Source: Pseudokordiimonas caeni
GTDB lineage: Bacteria; Pseudomonadota; Alphaproteobacteria; Sphingomonadales; Kordiimonadaceae
Assembly: GCF_026719705.1 (NCBI RefSeq)
Contig: NZ_JAPPRR010000001.1
Coordinates: 1,093,255-1,157,254, forward strand
Direction: 5' to 3'
Length of the DNA: 64,000 nucleotides
The translations under genes were made by a program, and so were the position numbers. The notes below the pieces were generated by a model. The model saw nothing but the letters and a program-made list of their open reading frames with translations. It searched no databases and was not told the DNA's origin. Positions 32,906-42,017 of the stretch are shown piece by piece (the first letter of the stretch is position 1; every line of letters starts with the position of its first letter).

Positions 32906-34216
32906 ATGAAACGGAGCTTTCTGGCTTCAGGCCTTTTCTCGCTGTTGTTTGCCACATCACTCACGCCGCCCGCTCTCGCGCAGTCGTCTGCCGAGGACAA
33001 GGAAACCATTGCGCGTCTTGAGGCGCGGGTCGCAGCGCTTGAGACGCTCGTGCAGAAACTTGTGGGCGCGGGCAGTGAAGTGCAGGTTGCCGAAAAACGC
33101 GACGTACCAGCCAATGTCGCCGTGGTCGCGAGCAAGGATCCCGCACCTGCGGTTGCCACAGCCGATGGCAGCCTCAGCTTCAATATCCGCGGCCGCATGA
33201 TGGCCGACTGGGGCATGGGCAGCGATGACCGGGACACGTTCGACTATTCCGGAACCAAGCTCCGCGCCGCTTGGTTCGGCCTTGAAGGCAAGGCCGCCCC
33301 CGATATCGCCTATCGTTTCGAAGCCGACTTCGGCACCAACAGTGTTTCGGTGAAAGATGCGTTCGTCGCGTTCACGCAAGGCGACTGGACCTACACGGTC
33401 GGCCACAGCAAGGTGCCGAACTCGCTTGAATGGCTGACGCCTGTTAGCCTGACCAGCGTGCTGGAGCGCAGCGCCTTCCGCAATGCTTTCGGGCTTGAAC
33501 GCGGCATGGGCATCAAGGCGAGCACCGAGGGCGAAAACTGGGGCTTCACCGCAGGTGTCTTCCAGGGCACGAACGAAGCGATTTCCAACACGGATGAGGG
33601 CGTTACCACAGCGCTGCGAGGCACATACGGCGGCAAGCTTGAAGCCGACGGCGCCTGGATGGTCGGTCTTTCGGGCCGCTGGCGCAAATTCCCCGATGCA
33701 CGGCTCGCCTATCGTACCAAGGGAACGTCCAACCAGTCCGGCACGCTCCTGAGCTTCACGGGGCAGGAAGAGGACATGATGGTGGGCGCGGAGGCGGCCT
33801 TCTCGAACGGGCCATTCTACGGCGCGGCCGAATTCGCCGTTCTTGACGCAAAGGACATTGGTGCGGCCGGTGAAAGCGGCGGTTTCTCGGGTGGCTATGC
33901 CGAGATCGGCTATATCCTGACCGGCGAAACTCGCCCGCTGGACCCCGCTGGTGGCGTATGGGGACGGCCCAAGGTCGCCAACCCCTTCGGCGAAGGCGGT
34001 AGCGGCCTCTGGATGCTGACCGGGCGGTATGACCGGGTTGAACTCAACGGCGCCGGCATCAATGGCGGCGAGATGGAAAGCTATATCCTCAGCCTCAGCT
34101 GGTACATGAACCGTTATCTCCGGACCATCGTAGAATATGGGCACTCGGATGTTTCGATCCCCGGCCTCGATAATGGTGCCGACATGATCGGGCTGCGGCT
34201 CGGTGTCGACTGGTAA
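32906..34216 (+). CDS. Outer-membrane porin, OprO/OprP (phosphate-selective) family
   Basis: The 436-residue protein has a Sec signal (cleavage near ALAQSS), an N-terminal coiled coil (ETIARLEARVAALETLVQKL) typical of porins of this family, and a beta-barrel of alternating strands (FNIRGRMMADWG, TKLRAAWFGLEGK, YRFEADFGTN) ending LGVDW with a terminal aromatic residue. These features fit the OprO/OprP group. Whether it carries phosphate or another anion cannot be read. A structured region of inverted repeats lies directly upstream, and a periplasmic sensor gene follows after 46 bases. Confidence 0.87.
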   Translation: MKRSFLASGLFSLLFATSLTPPALAQSSAEDKETIARLEARVAALETLVQKLVGAGSEVQVAEKRDVPANVAVVASKDPAPAVATADGSLSFNIRGRMMADWGMGSDDRDTFDYSGTKLRAAWFGLEGKAAPDIAYRFEADFGTNSVSVKDAFVAFTQGDWTYTVGHSKVPNSLEWLTPVSLTSVLERSAFRNAFGLERGMGIKASTEGENWGFTAGVFQGTNEAISNTDEGVTTALRGTYGGKLEADGAWMVGLSGRWRKFPDARLAYRTKGTSNQSGTLLSFTGQEEDMMVGAEAAFSNGPFYGAAEFAVLDAKDIGAAGESGGFSGGYAEIGYILTGETRPLDPAGGVWGRPKVANPFGEGGSGLWMLTGRYDRVELNGAGINGGEMESYILSLSWYMNRYLRTIVEYGHSDVSIPGLDNGADMIGLRLGVDW

Positions 34217-34262
34217 AGCAGATAGTTCGTTTTTCAGCGGCTGATCGGAAAGGGAGGCCAGA

Positions 34263-34868
34263 TTGAAACTCACTTCGTGTCTCATGAAAATGATCGGGCA
34301 GGGTGTGCTGGCGGGGGCGCTGCTGATGGCGGCCGCGTTGCCTGCCACGGCCCAGTCCGCCAGCCTGATCGACGACAAACTGGTCGCCGAATTACGCGAG
34401 ATACTGGCGCATCCGGTGGTGCAGATGACGGTCCGGTCCCAGAACCGGAAATACGGTAATCTGGGGCAGTCGGAGATCGACAAGCTGGATGCGCAATGGG
34501 TGCAGGAACGGCAGCAGGATGACCAGCCGCTTATCGCGGCGGCGCTCAACAATCCGGCGTCCATGTATCTGACCCAGATTCAGGCGGAATCGCTGGGGCT
34601 CTTCACCGAGATATTCATCACCGACCAGAACGGCCTGAACGCCGGCCAAAGTGCCATCACGTCGGACTATTGGCAGGGCGATGAAGCCAAGTTCAAAAAC
34701 ACCTATGGCGTGGGACCTTCCGCCGTATTCATAGACGAACCTGAGCGGGATGAAGACACAAAAACCGTCCGCTCGCAGGCCAACGTGACAATTACGGATG
34801 AGAATGGCCGCGCCATTGGCCATGCAACATTCGAGGTCAATCTGACCGAACTTGCCCGGCGCCAGTAG
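34263..34868 (+). CDS. Exported PDC/Cache-like periplasmic sensor protein
   Basis: The 201-residue protein starts with TTG: AGGGAGG stands 5 bases upstream, while the later ATG codons have no ribosome site. A signal peptide (cleavage near ATAQSA) precedes a domain resembling the single PDC/Cache sensor fold: [45 protein letters not shown], and [21 protein letters not shown]. The [20 protein letters not shown] pattern is common in bacterial chemoreceptor ectodomains. It has no membrane anchor, so it would be a free periplasmic protein, and it is followed 11 bases later by a chemoreceptor gene. Confidence 0.78.
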   Translation: MKLTSCLMKMIGQGVLAGALLMAAALPATAQSASLIDDKLVAELREILAHPVVQMTVRSQNRKYGNLGQSEIDKLDAQWVQERQQDDQPLIAAALNNPASMYLTQIQAESLGLFTEIFITDQNGLNAGQSAITSDYWQGDEAKFKNTYGVGPSAVFIDEPERDEDTKTVRSQANVTITDENGRAIGHATFEVNLTELARRQ

Positions 34869-34879
34869 GAGGGCACGCA

Positions 34880-36676
34880 ATGTCCAGAATATTCAGTAAC
34901 TTATCAATTATTGCCAAGCTCGGGCTTTCACTCGGCCTGATCGTGCTTGTTGCCATTGCGCTCAATATCTGGTCCACCGTGGAAGCGGACCGCGTGGGCG
35001 ACGCCAATGCTGAGGTTGACCGGCTGCGCACCATGTCGGACGATCTTCAGGCATTGAACCGCGGGCTCGAGGCCCAGCGCAGCGCTCTTCTGTATCTCCT
35101 CGTAACCGCCGATCGATCGGTCCTGCCGCAGTATGACCGCGGTGTGGAGCAGTTCGATGCGGCCTACAAGCGTTTCCGCGAGGGGCTCGATTCCGATACC
35201 GGCATGCAGCGGGAAACCGATAATCTCGAAACGCTGCGTACCAAGGCGATGGAATGGCGCACCAGCTATGCCGAGAAGCAACTGCAACAGGCCCGGAATT
35301 ACAAGACGCTCAATCTCGCCAAGGCTGTTGAAGTGTCGGGCGAGCCCGGAGACCTTTTCGCGGAAATCGAGAAACTGAGTGCGGCTCTCAATGCCGGGAT
35401 GAATGAAAAGGCACAGGCGGCCACATTCAATGCCGGGATGGCGCTCGAACGCCTCAATCTCGTCAAGATGATTTCGCTTGGCTCCACGCTCGTGATTTCG
35501 GGCCTCGTGATCTGGATGATGCTGCATTTCGTGGCAAAGCCGATCCGGGCGATGACGCGCGCGATGACCGATATCGCCAAAGGTGCGCTCAATACCAACG
35601 TGCCATCCACTGACTCGGCTGACGAGGTGGGCGACATGGCGCGTGCGGTCGAGGTCTTCAAATCAAACGCGATCGAGCGCCAGCGGCTCGAGGCGGAAGC
35701 CGAGGAGCAGCGTTCACTGGAAGCCCGCCGTGAGCGTGAGGAGCGCGAGCGCGAGGAACGCGAACGCCAGCTTGAAGCCGAGCGTCAGGCGGAAATCCTG
35801 CGTCGCCGCGAAGAGAAGGAAGCCCGCATCGTCAGCCTGATCACCGAGTATGATTCCTCGGCACAAGGCGATTTCGCGCGGGTAACCCAGATTGTCGACC
35901 TATTGAACGAAGTGTCGAACACCATGTCGAGTGCGGCAGTCACCACGCAGGAACAGGCGAACAATGTGGCCCGCGCGGCGGTCAGTTCCAGCGAGAATGT
36001 CCAGTCCGTCGCCAGCGTGACCGAGGAAATGGACAGCAGCGTTCAGGAAATTGCCCAGCAAATCGACCGCACCTCCCGCCGCACGGCGGACGCGGCCGAG
36101 CTTGTCTCCCGTACGCGGACAGACATGCGCGCGCTCGAGGATTCGGCTGTGGCCATCGGCAATGTGATGAAGCTGATCAGCGATATTGCCGAGCAGACGA
36201 ACCTTCTGGCGCTCAATGCCACCATCGAGGCAGCGCGTGCGGGGGATGCCGGCCGCGGCTTTGCCGTGGTCGCGGGCGAGGTGAAAAATCTGGCCAGCCA
36301 GACAGGCAATGCCACGAACGAAATCCGCGCCCAGATCGAAGCCGTGCAGGACCAGACCAAGTCGGTCGCCGAAGCGATCTCGAACATCGAGGCCGTGACC
36401 CGCGAGATCACCGACATGGCGGCGGCCATTGCCTCGGCCGTGGAAGAGCAGCGCGCTGCGACGAACGAGATCGCCCGCAGCGTGTCGCACGCGGCTTCCA
36501 ACACGTCGGAGGTCAGTACCAGCATCACCTCGGTGGCGGAAGCGGCGGAATCGAACAGTCAGGTCGCGGTGCGGGTCGCCAGTTCGTCGCAGGAACTGAA
36601 AGTGACGTCCGACCAGATCCGTACGGTCACCCAGCGCTTCATCGAGACGATCAAGCACGAGGCGCTTGCCTCCTGA
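34880..36676 (+). CDS. Methyl-accepting chemotaxis protein (CHASE3-like ectodomain)
   Basis: The 598-residue protein has TM1 (about residues 12-30), a helical CHASE3-like periplasmic domain (35-190), TM2 (197-218), HAMP (219-270), a long charged coiled coil rich in Glu/Arg (266-317), and the MCP signalling domain with the conserved hairpin tip ([33 protein letters not shown]). No CheR-binding pentapeptide ends it. It would sense stimuli in the periplasm and control CheA. It is preceded by the sensor gene with 11 bases between them and a GGAGGG ribosome site. Confidence 0.92.
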   Translation: MSRIFSNLSIIAKLGLSLGLIVLVAIALNIWSTVEADRVGDANAEVDRLRTMSDDLQALNRGLEAQRSALLYLLVTADRSVLPQYDRGVEQFDAAYKRFREGLDSDTGMQRETDNLETLRTKAMEWRTSYAEKQLQQARNYKTLNLAKAVEVSGEPGDLFAEIEKLSAALNAGMNEKAQAATFNAGMALERLNLVKMISLGSTLVISGLVIWMMLHFVAKPIRAMTRAMTDIAKGALNTNVPSTDSADEVGDMARAVEVFKSNAIERQRLEAEAEEQRSLEARREREEREREERERQLEAERQAEILRRREEKEARIVSLITEYDSSAQGDFARVTQIVDLLNEVSNTMSSAAVTTQEQANNVARAAVSSSENVQSVASVTEEMDSSVQEIAQQIDRTSRRTADAAELVSRTRTDMRALEDSAVAIGNVMKLISDIAEQTNLLALNATIEAARAGDAGRGFAVVAGEVKNLASQTGNATNEIRAQIEAVQDQTKSVAEAISNIEAVTREITDMAAAIASAVEEQRAATNEIARSVSHAASNTSEVSTSITSVAEAAESNSQVAVRVASSSQELKVTSDQIRTVTQRFIETIKHEALAS

Positions 36677-36702
36677 CCGGTCCCGGAAACCGAACAACGG
36701 AA

Positions 36703-36727
36703 GGGCGCCTCTCGGGGCGCCCTTTTC
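36703..36727 (+). terminator. Rho-independent terminator of the chemoreceptor gene
   Basis: GGGCGCC (36703-36709) pairs with GGCGCCC (36716-36722) and is followed by TTTTCATTT. It lies 27 bases after the stop. Confidence 0.85.
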
Positions 36728-36739
36728 ATTTGGCCGCTG

Positions 36740-37882
36740 TCAGGCGTCTTCTTCGAACCGGTCTATGGAGGCGAATAGTGCGGTCAGGACATTGCGGTCT
36801 TCCTCGGGTATCTCCGGTCGCCAGATTTCAAACAACAGGACTGTGCGGTCCGATGTGCCCCGGTTCCAGGCTTCATGTTCAAAACTGTCATCAAAGATGA
36901 AAAGCTTGCCTTCCTGCCAGGCCCGCGTTTCCGGCCCGACCCGCAGGCCGCATCCATCAGGGACGATCAGCGGCAGATGGCAGATCAGCCGCGTGTTGAG
37001 GAGGCCGTGGTGCGGCTTGATATGCGTGCCGGGCTTGAGGCGCGAGAAAAGCGCCATGGGCGACCGGGATTCGATCACCGGCTGCGGCGCAAGGGAAAGC
37101 GCGTCGATCGCCGCCGGGCAAAGGTCGGCCAGCGGCTGGCGTTCGCCGCTTTTGATCAGATAGGCCGCACCCCAGCTCGGGTCATCGAGAAGGGGATTGT
37201 TGGGCGCCGGGCGGCCCGGCGGGGCCTGCACATAGGGCGCGAAGGAATCGTCCGGCGTGTCGATGAGGGCCGTAAGTTCTGCCGCGATGGCTTCTGTGCG
37301 GGCCTCCAGCGCCGGCACCCAGTCAAACTCCTCGCGTTCATACCAGGCGCGGTGTGGCAGGCCGGGATAGAAGAACATGCTCGGCTGTTGCAGATACAGG
37401 GGCGTGCGGCCGGTGAGCAGGTCGAACGCCTCGCGAATGCGCGGGCTGCTGGCGGCTACATCGATGCCGGCCGCTTTCATCTGGTCGTCCAGATGCGCGG
37501 CATATGCCGTGATCCCTTCCTGAATATACGCCTGCGCCCGCTCGGCCCACGACCGAAGCGGCGGTGGCACATTCGCAAGCTGGGCAATCGTATTGAGGCC
37601 AAGGCGGTAGAAATTCTGCGCGGCCCGGCGGTCCCCCTGCGCGCGTTTCAGTTCCGCAAGGCCGGAAATGGCGCCGATGTCGCCGCGCTGTTCGCGCAGG
37701 CGGCGGGACAGGGCCTCTTCCTCGCCCGCCCGGTCACCGCGCTCGTGGCAGGTTTTGGCAATCGCCATCCAGGGAACGGTGCCGCCAGCCGCGGCAATCT
37801 GCCGGGCAATATCGAGCGCGCGGCCCGTGGCGCCCTGACGAAGATGACTTTCAAGTTCCTGATACAGGGCAGGGGCGTTCAA
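36740..37882 (-). CDS. Aspartyl/asparaginyl beta-hydroxylase domain protein with TPR
   Basis: The 380-residue protein has TPR-like helices in the first 150 residues and the Asp/Asn hydroxylase domain at the C-terminus. The iron ligands can be seen as His291 in THIKPHHG and His336 in DDSFEHEAWN, with the GLLNTRLICHLPL segment that binds 2-oxoglutarate. Family members hydroxylate peptides or, as LpxO, lipid A acyl chains. This one has no membrane segment, unlike LpxO, so a protein target is more likely (inference). Confidence 0.88.
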   Translation of the reverse strand: MNAPALYQELESHLRQGATGRALDIARQIAAAGGTVPWMAIAKTCHERGDRAGEEEALSRRLREQRGDIGAISGLAELKRAQGDRRAAQNFYRLGLNTIAQLANVPPPLRSWAERAQAYIQEGITAYAAHLDDQMKAAGIDVAASSPRIREAFDLLTGRTPLYLQQPSMFFYPGLPHRAWYEREEFDWVPALEARTEAIAAELTALIDTPDDSFAPYVQAPPGRPAPNNPLLDDPSWGAAYLIKSGERQPLADLCPAAIDALSLAPQPVIESRSPMALFSRLKPGTHIKPHHGLLNTRLICHLPLIVPDGCGLRVGPETRAWQEGKLFIFDDSFEHEAWNRGTSDRTVLLFEIWRPEIPEEDRNVLTALFASIDRFEEDA

Positions 37883-37964
37883 AGGGCGACTCCGTCAGGT
37901 TGGTGCGGCATAAGGTGGCCCAATCTAACGGCGCCGCCCGAAAATGCAATTCCGCCCTTCCAGG

Positions 37965-38285
37965 TCACTCTGCGCTTGATATCTTCATCAGCACGAGCCC
38001 TGCGACGATGAGTGCGGCAGCCACGAGCCGCAGGGGGCTTGTGCTTTCGCCCAGAAACAGCACGCCCGCGGCAAAGGCCCCAACCGCCCCGATCCCGGTC
38101 CACACCGTATAGGCCGTGCCAAGCGGCAGGCTCCGCATGGCGTATCCCAGAAGGACGATACTGCCGAGCATCGCGGCGCCGGTGATAAGGCTGGGGCCGA
38201 GTTTCGTGAAACCCGCAGACTGCTTCATGAAGAAAGCCCAGACGACTTCCAGAAGGCCGGCGAACAGAAGGGATATCCAGGCCAT
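37965..38285 (-). CDS. SMR family transporter, SugE/Gdx type (guanidinium exporter)
   Basis: The 106-residue protein has four membrane helices and the SMR signature: [23 protein letters not shown] with the essential Glu in the first helix, and [17 protein letters not shown] with the SugE-type loop. Members of the SugE/Gdx group export guanidinium; other SMR proteins export quaternary ammonium. AAGGAG stands 8 bases before the ATG at 38285. The frame extends to 38384, but those residues are not SMR-like. The leader contains hairpins over the ribosome site. Confidence 0.92.
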   Translation of the reverse strand: MAWISLLFAGLLEVVWAFFMKQSAGFTKLGPSLITGAAMLGSIVLLGYAMRSLPLGTAYTVWTGIGAVGAFAAGVLFLGESTSPLRLVAAALIVAGLVLMKISSAE

Positions 38286-38287
38286 GA

Positions 38288-38323
38288 CCGGCTCTCCTTG
38301 CTTAAAGAGCCGGGCCGTACCGG
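38288..38323 (-). promoter_or_regulatory. Mutually exclusive hairpins over the SMR gene ribosome site
   Basis: On the minus strand CCGGCTC (38313-38307) pairs with GAGCCGG (38294-38288), directly before the ATG. The AAGGAG site (38299-38294) lies in the loop and touches the stem. A second hairpin, CCGG-TACGGC-CCGG (38323-38310), overlaps the first stem, so only one can form. This is the layout of an on/off leader; a ligand or RNA is not known. Confidence 0.5.
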
Positions 38324-38419
38324 ACTTGAAACCCATGCAAGCGCGTGTGTTCGCATATGCAGATGGGGGAGGACGTGGCCTCACATCATGCCATCATATG
38401 ATGGTGCGTTCGCGCGGCG

Positions 38420-38671
38420 TCAACGATGTTTGCAGCCGGGCCAACAGCAGGGGCGGCGCTTGCCTTCCTCGAGATTCTCGCAGCCCCAGTTGATGCGTTT
38501 CAGGCGGGTTTCCACCTTCTTGGCGTCCTCCACCCAGCAAATCCATTCGTTGCGGGCAAGCGGGGTGATATCCATCCATGTGGCCAGCGCACCGGGCCGC
38601 GAAAGCAGCGCGTCTTTCAGGTCGTCCGGCAGATCATGGACGACGCCGGCGGGGAGGTTGCTATCTGGCAT
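38420..38671 (-). CDS. YdeI/OmpD-associated family protein (short)
   Basis: From ATG 38671 (AGGAG upstream) the product has 83 residues: ALATWMDITPLARNEWICWVEDAKKVETRLKRI and a Cys-rich end GKRRPCCWPGCKHR, matching the core of the YdeI/OmpD-associated family. The LARNEWICWV signature is decisive. In E. coli YdeI is linked to bacteriocin or polymyxin tolerance, but the cell function is unclear. The reading frame remains open to 38932 across the hairpin cluster; no ribosome site supports that longer start. Confidence 0.8.
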   Translation of the reverse strand: MPDSNLPAGVVHDLPDDLKDALLSRPGALATWMDITPLARNEWICWVEDAKKVETRLKRINWGCENLEEGKRRPCCWPGCKHR

Positions 38672-38747
38672 GGTTTGCTTCTCCTGATCGTATCGGCGGC
38701 AAGCATAGCGGGATGAAGCGGATGGAGAAAGAGGCGGGATTGGCAAA

Positions 38748-38847
38748 AAACAGGCGTTGGCCTGTTTCTGGTCCTTCGGACCGCATCCCTGATGCGCCGG
38801 CCGGGCTAGCGCCCGTCCCGAACCGGTGGGTCGTCCACCGCACCCGG
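38748..38847. repeat. Cluster of five perfect hairpins beside tRNA-Ser
   Basis: Consecutive perfect stems: 38748-38755/38760-38767 (AAACAGGC), 38770-38774/38778-38782 (GGTCC), 38783-38787/38791-38795 (GCATC), 38802-38806/38811-38815 (CGGGC), and 38824-38829/38835-38840 (CGGTGG). On the minus strand the first is followed by TTTTTT, so it could be a terminator ending a small RNA. No protein gene fits this stretch. Confidence 0.55.
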
Positions 38848-38854
38848 CTTCATC

Positions 38855-38882
38855 ATAAAGAAAAGGCCCCGCAAGCGAGGCC
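38855..38882 (-). terminator. Terminator of tRNA-Ser
   Basis: GGCCTCG (38882-38876), loop CTTG, CGGGGCC (38871-38865) with one U-G pair, followed by TTTTCTTT on the minus strand, about 10 bases beyond the tRNA 3' end. Confidence 0.75.
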
Positions 38883-38891
38883 GTTTCTTCA

Positions 38892-38981
38892 TGGCGGAAG
38901 AGGTGGGATTCGAACCCACGGTGGGCTTGCACCCACGGCGGTTTTCAAGACCGCTGCCTTAAACCACTCGGCCACTCTTCC
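38892..38981 (-). tRNA. tRNA-Ser (anticodon TGA)
   Basis: On the minus strand the 5' stem GGAAGAG pairs with CTCTTCC, followed by discriminator G and an encoded CCA. The D-arm has GCCGAGTGG, the anticodon loop reads CTTGAAA (anticodon TGA), a long variable arm follows (GTGGGTGCAAGCCCAC, typical of Ser), and the T-arm contains GGGTTCGAATCCC. Confidence 0.97.
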
Positions 38982-39212
38982 GCGTTTCGAGAAGTCGGCA
39001 CCTTTTACCGGCCCGCGCTTCGCTGGTCCAGCCTTTTTGAAGGGGGTGAGCGAGAGGACGGATGATTTCTTGCGCGGGGGCGCGGGGCTTGCTAGAAAAG
39101 CACCAGCGGGGACAAGATATCGCGGTTTTCTGCGACACCTGCCCCAAAATAGCCGATCCTCGCGGAGGCGGGCTCGCCTGCTTTTCCGCCAACAATCCTA
39201 AGGGCAACACGC

Positions 39213-41957
39213 GTGAGCGACACTACGCCGATCGAGCCGCAAGGCCGGGACATCTTCCCGATCACCATCGAAGAGGAAATGAAAAGCTCGTACCTCGATT
39301 ACGCCATGAGCGTGATCGTGTCGCGGGCCCTACCGGACGTGCGCGACGGCCTGAAGCCGGTGCACCGCCGTATCCTCTATTCGATGCATGAAAACGGCTA
39401 TGAATGGAACAAGCCGTACCGCAAGTCCGCCCGCATCGTCGGCGACGTGATGGGTAAATATCACCCGCACGGCGACAGCGCGATTTACGATGCCTTGGTG
39501 CGGATGGCGCAGGATTTCTCCATGCGCGCCACACTCATCGACGGGCAGGGCAACTTCGGCTCGATGGACGGCGACAGCGCCGCGGCCATGCGTTACACCG
39601 AAGCCCGGATGGACAAGATTTCCTCGATGATCCTTGCCGATATTGACAAGGACACGGTTAATTTCCAGCCGAACTATGACGAAAGCGAACATGAGCCGGT
39701 CGTGCTGCCGGCGCGCTTCCCGAACCTTCTGGTCAATGGTGGTGCCGGTATCGCCGTCGGCATGGCGACGAACATTCCGCCGCATAACCTGACCGAAGTG
39801 ATCAATGGCGTGCTGGCGCTGATCGCGGATCCGGAGATCGACGATCTCGGGCTCATGGAATATGTGAAGGGCCCTGATTTCCCGACGGGTGGCATTATCC
39901 TTGGCGCCGGCGGCATCCGCCAGGCCTATGAGACGGGCCGTGGCTCGATCACCATCCGCAGCCGCACACACATTGAAGAGGTCCGCAAGGACCGGATGGC
40001 CATCGTTATCACCGAGATCCCGTATCAGGTGAACAAGGCCTCGATGATCGAAAAGATTGCCGAATGTGTGCAAACCAAGCGGATCGAGGGCATTTCGGAA
40101 CTGCGCGACGAATCCGACCGCGAAGGCGTGCGCGTTGTCGTGGAACTGAAGCGTGATGCGGTGCCTGATGTGGTGCTGAACCAGCTGTTCCGCTTCACCC
40201 CGGTGCAAACCAGCTTCGGCATCAACATGCTGGCCCTGAATGGCGGCAAGCCGGAGCAGATGGGCCTGCGCACCATCCTTCAGGCCTTCATCGATTTCCG
40301 CGAGGAAGTGATCACCCGCCGCACCAAGTTCGAGCTGAACAAGGCGCGCGACCGGGCTCATATCATGGTCGGCCTCGTGACCGCCGTTGCCAATATCGAC
40401 GAAGTGGTGGCGACCATCCGTGGCGCCTCGTCGCCGGCCGATGCGCGCGAGGCCCTGATGGCCCGCAAATGGGACGCGGCGGAAATCCTGCCGTATCTGG
40501 AGCTGATCGGTGAGGTCGGCGACCTGAAGGAAGGCGGTTTCTACCAGCTTTCCGACGCGCAGGTGAAAGCCATCCTTGAGCTGCGCCTGCACCGCCTGAC
40601 GGCGCTTGGCCGCGACGAGATCGGCGGCGAGCTCGAAGAGCTGGCCATCAAGATCCGCGAATATCTCGAAATCCTCGGGTCGCGTGCCCGTCTTTACGAA
40701 GTGCTGAAGCTTGAGATCGAAGCCGTTCGCGACGAGTTCGGCAATGACCGCAAGACCGAAATCGATATCCTCGGTGGCGGCGCGTTCGATGATGAAGACC
40801 TGATCGCCCGCGAGGACATGGTCGTGACCGTGACCCACACGGGCTATATCAAGCGCGTGCCGCTTTCCACCTATCGGGCGCAGCGTCGTGGCGGCAAGGG
40901 CCGCTCGGGCATGCAGACGAAGGACGAGGATTTCCTCTCCAAGGTGTTCGTGGCCAATACACACACGCCGGTGCTGTTCTTCTCGAACATCGGCAAGGTT
41001 TACAAGCTGAAGGTCTGGCGCCTGCCGCTCGGCACACCGCAATCGAAAGGCAAGGCAGTGATCAACCTCCTGCCGCTTAGCCAGGGCGAAACCATCGCGA
41101 CGATCCTGCCGCTGCCGGAGGATGAAAACACTTGGGGCGACTTCAACGTGATGTTCGCCACCGCCCAGGGCAATGTGCGCCGCAACCGGCTGTCGGACTT
41201 CGCAAACGTGCTGTCGAACGGCAAGATCGCCATCCGCTTCGATAACGATGACGACAAGCTTATCGGCGTTGAAACCTGCACCGAGGACGATGATGTCCTG
41301 CTGGCAGCATCGGGCGGCCGGGCCATCCGCTTCAAGGCGACGGACGTTCGCCTGTTCGTTGGCCGCACCGCCACGGGTGTGCGCGGCATGAAGTTCGGCG
41401 AGGGCGAATCCATCGTTTCCATGTGCGTGATCAACGGCACGGATGCGGATACCGAGGAACGTGACGCGTATCTCAGGGCTGCCGACTGGAAATCCGAGCC
41501 TGCCGAGCCGACCCTCTCGCCGCAGCGCATGGCGCAACTGAAGGCGACCGAGCAGTTCCTGCTGACGGTAACGGACAACGGCTTTGGCAAGCGGTCCTCA
41601 AGCCACGAATACCGTCTGACGAACCGCGGCGGACAGGGTATCTGGAACGGCCCGTCGGATGATCGCCTGCGCGACCAGATCGGCCCGGTTGTTGCCGTCT
41701 TCCCGATCACCGAAGAAGAGCAGATCATGATGGTGACCGATCAGGGCAAACTGATCCGTACACCGGTGCATGATGTGCGCATCGCCGCACGCAACACCAA
41801 GGGCGTCACGCTCTTCAAGGTGGCAGATGACGAGCATATCGTCTCGGTCGCCAAGCTCCTCGACAGTGGCGAGGATGAAGAGGGCATGGAAGCCGTTGAA
41901 GGCATTGATGTCGCTGAAGGTGGCGTTGTCGCCGAAGAAGGTGGATCGGAAGAGTAA
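39213..41957 (+). CDS. gyrA: DNA gyrase subunit A
   Basis: The 914-residue protein is a full GyrA. The catalytic Tyr is at about 128 in [10 protein letters not shown], and the quinolone region reads [18 protein letters not shown] with the usual Ser89 and Asp93, the sensitive form. The C-terminal beta-pinwheel includes QRRGGKG, the GyrA box that separates gyrase from topoisomerase IV. It ends in an acidic tail ([10 protein letters not shown]...EEGGSEE). It starts with GTG at 39213 behind AAGGG. It is followed by coaD, cyclophilin, queA and tgt, with a lysE gene inserted on the other strand. Confidence 0.98.
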   Translation: MSDTTPIEPQGRDIFPITIEEEMKSSYLDYAMSVIVSRALPDVRDGLKPVHRRILYSMHENGYEWNKPYRKSARIVGDVMGKYHPHGDSAIYDALVRMAQDFSMRATLIDGQGNFGSMDGDSAAAMRYTEARMDKISSMILADIDKDTVNFQPNYDESEHEPVVLPARFPNLLVNGGAGIAVGMATNIPPHNLTEVINGVLALIADPEIDDLGLMEYVKGPDFPTGGIILGAGGIRQAYETGRGSITIRSRTHIEEVRKDRMAIVITEIPYQVNKASMIEKIAECVQTKRIEGISELRDESDREGVRVVVELKRDAVPDVVLNQLFRFTPVQTSFGINMLALNGGKPEQMGLRTILQAFIDFREEVITRRTKFELNKARDRAHIMVGLVTAVANIDEVVATIRGASSPADAREALMARKWDAAEILPYLELIGEVGDLKEGGFYQLSDAQVKAILELRLHRLTALGRDEIGGELEELAIKIREYLEILGSRARLYEVLKLEIEAVRDEFGNDRKTEIDILGGGAFDDEDLIAREDMVVTVTHTGYIKRVPLSTYRAQRRGGKGRSGMQTKDEDFLSKVFVANTHTPVLFFSNIGKVYKLKVWRLPLGTPQSKGKAVINLLPLSQGETIATILPLPEDENTWGDFNVMFATAQGNVRRNRLSDFANVLSNGKIAIRFDNDDDKLIGVETCTEDDDVLLAASGGRAIRFKATDVRLFVGRTATGVRGMKFGEGESIVSMCVINGTDADTEERDAYLRAADWKSEPAEPTLSPQRMAQLKATEQFLLTVTDNGFGKRSSSHEYRLTNRGGQGIWNGPSDDRLRDQIGPVVAVFPITEEEQIMMVTDQGKLIRTPVHDVRIAARNTKGVTLFKVADDEHIVSVAKLLDSGEDEEGMEAVEGIDVAEGGVVAEEGGSEE

Positions 41958-41980
41958 TCTCTGGCCTCAGGTGAAACATT

Positions 41981-42017
41981 AAAAAAGGCGTCCATCCTAA
42001 TGGACGTCTTTTGTTTT
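41981..42017. terminator. Bidirectional terminator between gyrA and the LysE-family gene
   Basis: GGCGTCCA (41987-41994) pairs with TGGACGTC (42001-42008) around TCCTAA, with TTTTGTTTTT on the plus strand and TTTTTT on the minus strand. It ends both convergent genes. Confidence 0.9.

Noticed and set aside
32957-34564. 535-codon open frame antisense to the porin gene
   Set aside because: It runs across the porin and sensor genes, has no family features, and reflects GC bias on the opposite strand.
38286-38420. Full guanidine-II (mini-ykkC) riboswitch upstream of the SMR gene
   Set aside because: A second ACGR hairpin was looked for; the only other candidate (loop containing ACGT) lies too far away and does not close properly. 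Only a partial resemblance remains.
38672-38932. N-terminal extension of the YdeI-type protein across the hairpin cluster
   Set aside because: The ribosome site and family alignment place the start at 38671; the extension is only an open frame through structured DNA.
39330-41537. 735-codon open frame antisense to gyrA
   Set aside because: It exactly shadows gyrA, has no ribosome site or recognisable domain, and long antisense frames are common in high-GC genes.
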